Shown here one piece after another: positions 5,812 to 10,647 of a DNA stretch of 10,647 bases; positions within the stretch are counted from its first letter, which is position 1, and each line of letters starts with the position of its first letter. The DNA comes from Halovenus sp. (GTDB taxonomy: Archaea; Halobacteriota; Halobacteria; Halobacteriales; Haloarculaceae): positions 1 through 10,647 of the forward strand of contig JAQCNR010000072.1 of the NCBI GenBank assembly GCA_028274925.1, read 5' to 3'. Below the pieces are notes generated by a model, which worked only from the letters and a program-made list of their open reading frames with translations, was not told the DNA's origin and ran no database searches. The translations under genes and the position numbers were made by a program.

Positions 5812-6936
5812 GTGAGCGTTGACGCTATCGACATTCAGCGCGGGGAAGTTGACGAGCTTGTAGCTGTCCGACCGGCTGACGTCGACCCTGCCGAGCACCT
5901 TTCGTTTGCCCGGAACGTCTTCATCCCGCTGACGACTGCCTGCCGGTACACCTGCACCTACTGCACGTACTTCGACCCGCCCGGCGAAGCGTCGCTGCTG
6001 TCGCCCAGAGACATCCGAGAAATCGTCCGCGACGGGGCCGACGCTGGCTGTACGGAGGCACTCTTCACCTTCGGCGACGACCCCGACGGCCGCTACACAC
6101 AGATCTACGACCAACTCGCCGAGTACGGTCACGAGACGATTCATAGCTATCTCGCCGAGGCCTGTGAGATTGCACTGGATGAGGGGCTGCTTCCCCACGC
6201 CAACCCCGGCGACCAGACCCGCGAACAGATGCAGACAGTTGCGCACTTGAACGCGAGTATGGGCGTGATGCTCGAAACAACCGCCGACGTGGCTGCCCAC
6301 AGCGGTAAGCGCGTGAAAACACCCGAACAACGCATCCAGACTATTGAGACGGCTGGCGAACTCGGCGTCCCCTTCACGACCGGTATTCTCGTCGGCATCG
6401 GCGAGGACTGGCGTGACCGCGCCGAGAGCCTGCTCGTCATCCGCAACCTTCACGAGCGCTACGGCCACATTCAGGAGGTCATCGTCCAGCCAGTCGTCGA
6501 GAACGAGCGCTGGCGCGGCGGCGAACCCGACCTCGACACCCTCCGGCGGACGGTTGCGATGGCTCGGGACGCCCTCCCCGAGGACGTCTCACTGCAGGTG
6601 CCGCCGAATCTCGCGCCCGCCGGAGAGGTTACCGACTGCGGCATCGACGACCTTGGCGGCGTCTCGCCGGTGACTGACGACCACATCAATCCCGACTACA
6701 AGTGGCCCGCGCTCGACCATCTTGAAACGATTGCCGAGGAGGCCGGGGTGCCGTTACACGAGCGATTGCCTGTCTACGAACGGTATCTTCCAGACGACCT
6801 TCGGGACGGGTTCGCGGGCACTCCGGCCGGAACGCCACGGACCGGTGGCTCGTGGATTTCCGAGCGCATCCGTGACGAACTCGGTGCCGACACCGACGCG
6901 GGCCGACGGTATCGAGCCGTTATCGCCGACAACTAG
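5812..6936 (+). CDS. cofG: CofG, Fo synthase subunit 1 (radical SAM, F420 biosynthesis)
   Basis: CofG, together with CofH, makes 7,8-didemethyl-8-hydroxy-5-deazariboflavin (Fo) from tyrosine and a ribityl-uracil precursor, using two radical-SAM steps. Starting at GTG 5812, the 374-residue product opens MSVDAIDIQR. It carries the 4Fe-4S motif CRYTCTYC with C44, C48 and C51 (Cx3Cx2C), followed by the FTFGDDPDGRY region, TTGILVGIGE and VVENERWRGG, all typical of CofG. The family has about this length. The reading frame stays open further upstream to 5656, but that extension is not acidic, has arginine-rich composition unlike neighbouring proteins, and reads over the hairpins, so it was left out. 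The GTG has no obvious Shine-Dalgarno. CofH is not in the window. The stop TAG shares bases with the stop of the convergent hydrolase gene. Confidence 0.9.
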   Translation: MSVDAIDIQRGEVDELVAVRPADVDPAEHLSFARNVFIPLTTACRYTCTYCTYFDPPGEASLLSPRDIREIVRDGADAGCTEALFTFGDDPDGRYTQIYDQLAEYGHETIHSYLAEACEIALDEGLLPHANPGDQTREQMQTVAHLNASMGVMLETTADVAAHSGKRVKTPEQRIQTIETAGELGVPFTTGILVGIGEDWRDRAESLLVIRNLHERYGHIQEVIVQPVVENERWRGGEPDLDTLRRTVAMARDALPEDVSLQVPPNLAPAGEVTDCGIDDLGGVSPVTDDHINPDYKWPALDHLETIAEEAGVPLHERLPVYERYLPDDLRDGFAGTPAGTPRTGGSWISERIRDELGADTDAGRRYRAVIADN

Positions 6937-7736
6937 GGTAGTCCATCCGCGAGTCGGTCGGTGTCGTCGCTGTCGTGGCCGACGAACACCTCGGCGCCGT
7001 GTGTTCGTTGGAGCTCTTTGACGAGTGCGAGACTCTCCTGCCAGTGCTGTCTGCTCCAGAGCAGTCCCGCGCCCAGCGGCTGTTCGTCGTCGTAGTTCGC
7101 CCGCGCGTAAGCCTGGTCACCGGCGAAAATCACGGTCCCGTAGCCGTCGATGTCCAGTTTCACGCCCAACAGGCCGGGCGTGTGTCCCGGCAGTCGAACG
7201 AACTCCATCTCCTCGAAGTAGGTTGCCCGGTCACGAGTTACGACCTGCCACTTCAGGTCGTGGTCGAAGTCACCGGCGACGTAGGCTTCGTCGCCCGCGT
7301 CGGTCTTCGCGCTGAGGTAGGCGTATTCGAGTTCCCGTTCGTGGACGTACACCGGCACCTCGGTCCCGTCGAAGCGGTGTAGACCGCCGGCGTGGTCGAG
7401 ATGCAGGTGTGTCTGGACGACGGCGTCGATGTCGTCGAGTTCGTAGCCAGTGTCGTCGAGTGCGGTTTCGAGGTCACGCTCGGCGGCGTCGGCGTGCTCG
7501 AATGCCGCGTACAGTTCCGGGGGCCAGTGACCGTCGCCGGCGTCGGGATGGGAGCCGGTGTCCCAGAGAATCGTCGCGTCGGGGTGGTCGATGACGAGGT
7601 TGTAGACCGGTCCCTCGCCCATCATCGTCTCGGGATTGGGGTCGCTCGCGGTTCCCACGCTGAACCCCTCGATGATGTGGTTGACATCTGTCCGGATTGT
7701 ACCGCGGTCTACCAGCGTAACAGTCGCATCGACCAT
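6933..7736 (-). CDS. Metallo-beta-lactamase-fold hydrolase, N-acyl homoserine lactonase-like
   Basis: From ATG 7736-7734 the product is 267 residues; a TTG at 7751 would add five. All zinc ligands of the fold are present: HLHLDH gives H110, H112, D114 and H115, then H185 (GHTPG), D207 (FAGDQAY) and H254 (FVGHDS). The N-terminal part, with GPVYNLVIDHPDATILWDTG (43-61), the arrangement of the ligands and the overall length match AHL lactonases of the AiiA/AttM group, which open homoserine-lactone rings. The family also contains lactonases for other substrates, and the true substrate here cannot be read from sequence. No signal peptide is seen, so it should be cytoplasmic. It overlaps the cofG stop by four bases tail to tail and is divergent from the acyl-CoA synthetase gene, with which it may share control. 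Confidence 0.85.
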   Translation of the reverse strand: MVDATVTLVDRGTIRTDVNHIIEGFSVGTASDPNPETMMGEGPVYNLVIDHPDATILWDTGSHPDAGDGHWPPELYAAFEHADAAERDLETALDDTGYELDDIDAVVQTHLHLDHAGGLHRFDGTEVPVYVHERELEYAYLSAKTDAGDEAYVAGDFDHDLKWQVVTRDRATYFEEMEFVRLPGHTPGLLGVKLDIDGYGTVIFAGDQAYARANYDDEQPLGAGLLWSRQHWQESLALVKELQRTHGAEVFVGHDSDDTDRLADGLP

Positions 7737-7752
7737 GTCCGGCCTTCGCAAG

Positions 7753-7768
7753 GGCTGGTGTTACAGCC
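7753..7768. repeat. Short inverted repeat between divergent hydrolase and synthetase genes
   Basis: GGCTG at 7753-7757 and CAGCC at 7764-7768 are perfect inverted arms around GTGTTA. The element sits about 17-32 bases upstream of the hydrolase ATG, where that gene's core promoter should be. It could be an operator for a dimeric regulator, but five-base arms can occur by chance. Confidence 0.3.
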
Positions 7769-7787
7769 TCGTCTCCCGGGCCACACG

Positions 7788-7795
7788 GTTTTTTG
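7788..7795 (+). promoter_or_regulatory. TATA-like box of the acyl-CoA synthetase transcript
   Basis: GTTTTTTG is centred about 28 bases before ATG 7820 and 56 bases before ATG 7848. By the usual haloarchaeal spacing the RNA would begin at or beside ATG 7820, not at the annotated-style start of the synthetase. Confidence 0.5.
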
Positions 7796-7819
7796 CCACC
7801 ACCCGGAGTAGCAGGTGGT

Positions 7820-7858
7820 ATGAGACAAGAACACACGGGGGGTCACGATGCGCGGTGA
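7820..7858 (+). CDS. 12-codon upstream ORF, or displaced true N-terminus of the synthetase
   Basis: ATG 7820 opens MRQEHTGGHDAR and stops at TGA 7856-7858, overlapping the synthetase start at ATG 7848 in another frame. It sits where a leaderless transcript would begin. The peptide looks like a real haloarchaeal N-terminus, and loss of one base around 7837-7854 would fuse it cleanly to the synthetase frame (for example ...GGHDAGERLDAYHF). It may therefore be a regulatory uORF, a genuine frameshift or a sequencing error; the sequence alone does not decide. Confidence 0.35.
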   Translation: MRQEHTGGHDAR

Positions 7859-9512
7859 GCGACTCGACGCGTATCACTTCTACGAACATTCCTACGACGG
7901 ATACGACGAACTGCGGGCCGACTTCGAGTGGGAGGTGCCCGAGCAGTTCAACATGGCGTGGTACGTCTGTGACCGCTGGGCCGACGACAAGGGACGAGTT
8001 GCTGTCTTCGGGGAGGACGCCGACGGCGGCAGCGAAACCTACACTTTCTGGCAGTTGCAGAACGCGACGAACCGCCTCGCAAATCACCTCCGCGACGAGG
8101 GGGTTACGCGAGGTGACCGCGTCGGCGTCAACTTGCCACAGCGGGCCGAAACCGTCGTCGCTCACGTCGCGTGCTGGAAACTTGGCGCTGTCTCGGTTCC
8201 GCTGTCGACACTCTTTGGCCCTGACGCTATCGAATACCGACTTTCAGATTCCGACGCTGTGGCAGCTATCGTCGACGAATCGAACATCGATGACTTTCGT
8301 GACGCACGCGACGGACTGTCGCTGAACGCTGTGCTCACCGTCGGCGATGTCGAACCAGCAGAAACAGAACAGAACCTCTGGGACGCGATTCAGGACTACC
8401 CCCGAGAGTTCGAGTTGGTCGACACCGACAGCGAAGACGACGCCATCATCATCTACACGTCGGGGACCACCGGCGACCCGAAGGGTGTCCGTCACGCACA
8501 CCGGCTGTTGCTCGGCCATCTCCCGCTGTTTCTCACCACTTTCGGCAATATGGAGATGCACGACGACGACGTGTTCTGGACACCGGCAGAGTGGGCGTGG
8601 GTCGCCTCGCTGTTCGATGTCGTCTTCCCGGGACTGTACTACGGCAAACCGATTGTTGCCTACAACGGCGGCCAGTTCGACCCCGACACAGCCTTCCGAA
8701 TCATCGAGGAGTACGGCGTCTCGAACTTCTTCGGGCCACCCACCGCGTTGCGGATGATGATGCAGACCGACCCGGGCTATCGCGTCGATACGCTGCGCAC
8801 CATCGCGGGTGGCGGCGAATCGCTGAGCAAGGATATCGTCGCGTGGGCCGAGGACACCTTCGGCGGCGCGGCGGTCCACGAGGGCTACGGTCAGACGGAG
8901 GCGAACATGCTCGTCGGGGACTGCACCGCACTCTTCGAGTTCCGCGAGGAGGCGATGGGCAAGGCTGGTCCGGGTCACGAGGTCACTATCGTCGACCCAG
9001 AGACTGCCGAACCGACCGTCGACCACGGTGATGTGGGCGAGATTGCCGTCCGCTACGAGAGCAATCCGGTCTGTTTCAAAGAGTACTGGAACAAGCCAGA
9101 GAAAACGGCACGGAAGGTCAAAAACGGCTGGTTGCTCACGGAAGACCTGGGCTGGGTGGACGAGGACGGATACGTTGCCTTCGAGAGCAGAAAAGACGAC
9201 GTGATAATCAGCGCGGGGTATCGCATCGGTCCGGTCGAAATCGAGGAGTCACTGGCCGCCCACGACGCTGTTGCGGACGTGGCCGTGATTGGTGTGCCCG
9301 ACGACGAACGTGGCGAGGTGCCCAAGGCGTTCGTGGTCGTGACCGACGCCAGCCCAGACGACGCCCTCCGGGACACATTGCGCCAGCACGTCCGGGACAG
9401 ACTCGCCCAGTACGAGTATCCGCGCGAAATCGAGTTCGTCGAGGACCTGCCGAAAACGTCGACCGGAAAGGTTCGGCGGGCCTCACTGCGCGAACGAGAA
9501 GGGTTGCAATAA
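7848..9512 (+). CDS. Acyl-CoA synthetase, medium-chain (ACSM-like) AMP-forming
   Basis: This 554-residue member of the ANL adenylating family activates a carboxylic acid with ATP to acyl-AMP, then forms acyl-CoA with release of AMP. Motifs in order are the P-loop YTSGTTGDPKG (203-213), the aromatic FWTPAEWAWVASLFD stretch (243-257) typical of medium-chain/ACSM enzymes, YGQTE (347-351), TEDLGW with D433 that binds the ribose, R448 in FESRKDD, the hinge and A8 loop DVIISAGYRIGPVEIEE (451-467), and the catalytic lysine K541 in KTSTGKVRR. All key residues are intact, so it should be active. Acid chain length cannot be fixed from sequence; C4-C12 or aromatic acids are usual for this group. ATG 7848 follows a G-rich GGGGGT with 4-base spacing, but the upstream ORF makes the true start uncertain. 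It is divergent from the lactonase-like gene. Confidence 0.9.
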   Translation: MRGERLDAYHFYEHSYDGYDELRADFEWEVPEQFNMAWYVCDRWADDKGRVAVFGEDADGGSETYTFWQLQNATNRLANHLRDEGVTRGDRVGVNLPQRAETVVAHVACWKLGAVSVPLSTLFGPDAIEYRLSDSDAVAAIVDESNIDDFRDARDGLSLNAVLTVGDVEPAETEQNLWDAIQDYPREFELVDTDSEDDAIIIYTSGTTGDPKGVRHAHRLLLGHLPLFLTTFGNMEMHDDDVFWTPAEWAWVASLFDVVFPGLYYGKPIVAYNGGQFDPDTAFRIIEEYGVSNFFGPPTALRMMMQTDPGYRVDTLRTIAGGGESLSKDIVAWAEDTFGGAAVHEGYGQTEANMLVGDCTALFEFREEAMGKAGPGHEVTIVDPETAEPTVDHGDVGEIAVRYESNPVCFKEYWNKPEKTARKVKNGWLLTEDLGWVDEDGYVAFESRKDDVIISAGYRIGPVEIEESLAAHDAVADVAVIGVPDDERGEVPKAFVVVTDASPDDALRDTLRQHVRDRLAQYEYPREIEFVEDLPKTSTGKVRRASLREREGLQ

Positions 9513-9536
9513 CCATCAGCACACGCGCCGATTTCT

Positions 9537-9560
9537 GGCACACAGCAGTGCAGTGTAGCC
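9537..9560. terminator. Candidate hairpin between convergent synthetase and beta-helix genes
   Basis: GGCACAC (9537-9543) can pair with GTGT (9553-9556) and GCC (9558-9560), with A9557 bulged and a 9-base loop. It lies in the 62-base gap between two convergent stops, so one symmetric hairpin could serve both. There is no T-run after it on either strand, and archaeal termination depends mainly on oligo-T, so this is weak. Confidence 0.25.
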
Positions 9561-9574
9561 GGGAATCGACTCGG

Positions 9575-10647
9575 TCAGGGGCCTCTTCCCGGGCTTCCCG
9601 TTGGCCTTCCTGTCCGGTTGCGCTGGAACGGATTGTACCTGACATTCCCGATTACGTCGGCTCGGCCATCGTCGTCAGCGTCTTGATTGAAGGCTGCTTC
9701 TTCTGGGCCCTGTCGACTTCCCCAGTAGTTGTTTCGCGCGTCCACGAGGGGGTCATCAGAGGGGTCCCTGCTCCCGCCGTCGGTCCCGTTCCGATTGTTC
9801 AGCCCGATTGCAACGAGGAACTGATTCGCCCGGAACTTCACGCCACCACCGTCGCCGTCGATTTTGACCGCCTCGGGGAGAATGGTCTCTTCGCTCGTGA
9901 TATCTTCAATCACGTTCCGATTGAGGACTGTGTTGGCCGTGGACGGCGAGGCGATATTGATACCCTGTGCAAACGTGAAGCCGAAGTCAACGCTATCACT
10001 CGGGTCTGAGTCAGTATCGTCAGCAGCCTCCAAGTCTCGAATTTCGTTGTTGTTGACCGCAACGCCGTCGGTTTCGTGCTGAATGACAATTCCGAGTGGC
10101 GCAACGTCGCTCTCTATGTCACGGATGACGTTGTTGTTGACGGCCGTCTCTGTAATCGTTCCCGGGTCGCTGTTGTCTGCATCGAATAGGACTCCGTTGA
10201 CCGTGGGGAACCCGGAGTCGTCGGTCGTCTCCGGGTCGAGATTCTGGATGACGTTGTTTCCCATCTCGATTTCGTCGTGATCGCCCTGGCCAACGATGAT
10301 TCCTGCTACACCTAACCGTCCGGTTGGACCGACATCATCGACCGTATTGTCCGTGATTGTGACTCTGTCGTACTCAGACTGAACCTTGATGCCGAGCAGA
10401 CCGCCCGGATTTGTCACAGTGAAGCCCTCAAACGTCACACCATCTGCCTCGATACTGACGGCCGCACCAGTCCCACCGTCGCCTTCGATTGTCGCCCCAC
10501 TCGAAGCCGTGACTGTGACGCTTTTATCGATGACTATCGGGTCGTATGTCGCCGAATCTGTTACGATGAGTGTGTCACCGGCCCCTGCGCCATTGATTGC
10601 AGCCTGCAGCGCGCCCCCGCCACCTGAGACGGTGGTTTGCGCACTGG
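9575..10647 (-). CDS. Right-handed parallel beta-helix (PbH1-type) protein, N-terminus beyond right edge
   Basis: The minus-strand frame is open from the right edge (first full codons read SAQTTVSGGGG) to TGA 9577-9575, about 356 codons, so the start and any signal peptide are outside the window. The opening LQAAINGAGAGDTLIV, then ATYDPIVIDKSVTV, is the classic entry of pectin-lyase-fold surface proteins. Downstream come repeated asparagine-ladder turns of the form N-x-[IV]-x-[DN]-[ILV] (DNTVDDV, GNNVIQNL, NNNVIRDI, NNNEIRDL, NRNVIEDI), about 28-44 residues apart. The C-terminal end has RNNYWGSRQGP and an acidic DADDDGRAD segment, common in haloarchaeal members. Family members are mostly secreted or cell-surface proteins, some carbohydrate-active; I see no catalytic signature here, so a structural or binding role is equally likely. 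Sampled 60-base lines are about 50-57% GC against about 65% in a sampled line of the synthetase. A GTG at 10438 is internal, not the start. Confidence 0.85.
   Translation of the reverse strand, partial: SAQTTVSGGGGALQAAINGAGAGDTLIVTDSATYDPIVIDKSVTVTASSGATIEGDGGTGAAVSIEADGVTFEGFTVTNPGGLLGIKVQSEYDRVTITDNTVDDVGPTGRLGVAGIIVGQGDHDEIEMGNNVIQNLDPETTDDSGFPTVNGVLFDADNSDPGTITETAVNNNVIRDIESDVAPLGIVIQHETDGVAVNNNEIRDLEAADDTDSDPSDSVDFGFTFAQGINIASPSTANTVLNRNVIEDITSEETILPEAVKIDGDGGGVKFRANQFLVAIGLNNRNGTDGGSRDPSDDPLVDARNNYWGSRQGPEEAAFNQDADDDGRADVIGNVRYNPFQRNRTGRPTGSPGRGP

Noticed and set aside
5640..5822. 60-codon plus-strand ORF between cofC and cofG
   Set aside because: It is arginine-rich, not acidic, has no Shine-Dalgarno, and overlaps the cofG start in another frame. 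The spacer is better read as non-coding.
7737..7751. Five-residue extension of the hydrolase from TTG 7751
   Set aside because: ATG 7736 is a better start codon and begins directly at the first strand of the fold; the extension adds nothing recognisable.
8244..9026. Minus-strand open frame of 260 codons in the synthetase gene
   Set aside because: It is antisense to a region holding intact ANL motifs and has no recognised domain of its own.

Overview
The window is chromosomal-type DNA from a haloarchaeon (class Halobacteria). The evidence is a GC-rich sequence with strong G/C third positions, acidic predicted proteins, leaderless promoters (a TATA-like box centred about 27 bases before the ATG), a CetZ tubulin-family protein and coenzyme F420 biosynthesis genes. 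A Haloarcula-like genus would fit, but I cannot prove it from sequence alone. I see no rRNA, tRNA, CRISPR array or insertion sequence.

Left part (1-2948): a membrane sensor histidine kinase runs off the left edge on the minus strand (7TM-like region, PAS, start of the kinase core). Divergent from it is a 91-residue winged-helix regulator. That gene converges, with only 2 bases between the stops, on a small three-helix membrane protein. An NDUFA9-like NAD(P)-binding protein follows on the plus strand from its own leaderless promoter.

Central part (3101-6936): four plus-strand genes form a probable cluster. They are cetZ (best matched to CetZ1, a cell-shape cytoskeletal GTPase), a secreted protein with a C-terminal membrane anchor whose start lies inside the end of cetZ, cofC and cofG. 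The first three are tightly packed. A 214-base spacer with strong overlapping hairpins separates cofC from cofG. CofC and CofG serve F420 synthesis: CofG with CofH makes the deazaflavin Fo, and CofC activates the phospho-lactate-type side chain. Why a cytoskeletal gene shares a transcription unit with F420 genes is the most interesting question here.

Right part (6933-10647): a metallo-beta-lactamase-fold hydrolase of the AHL-lactonase-like group (minus strand) converges on cofG, and the two stops share one CTAG. Divergent from the hydrolase is a medium-chain-type acyl-CoA synthetase, whose start region holds either a leaderless 12-codon upstream ORF or a 1-base frame disruption. A right-handed beta-helix protein with lower GC enters from the right edge on the minus strand and converges on the synthetase.
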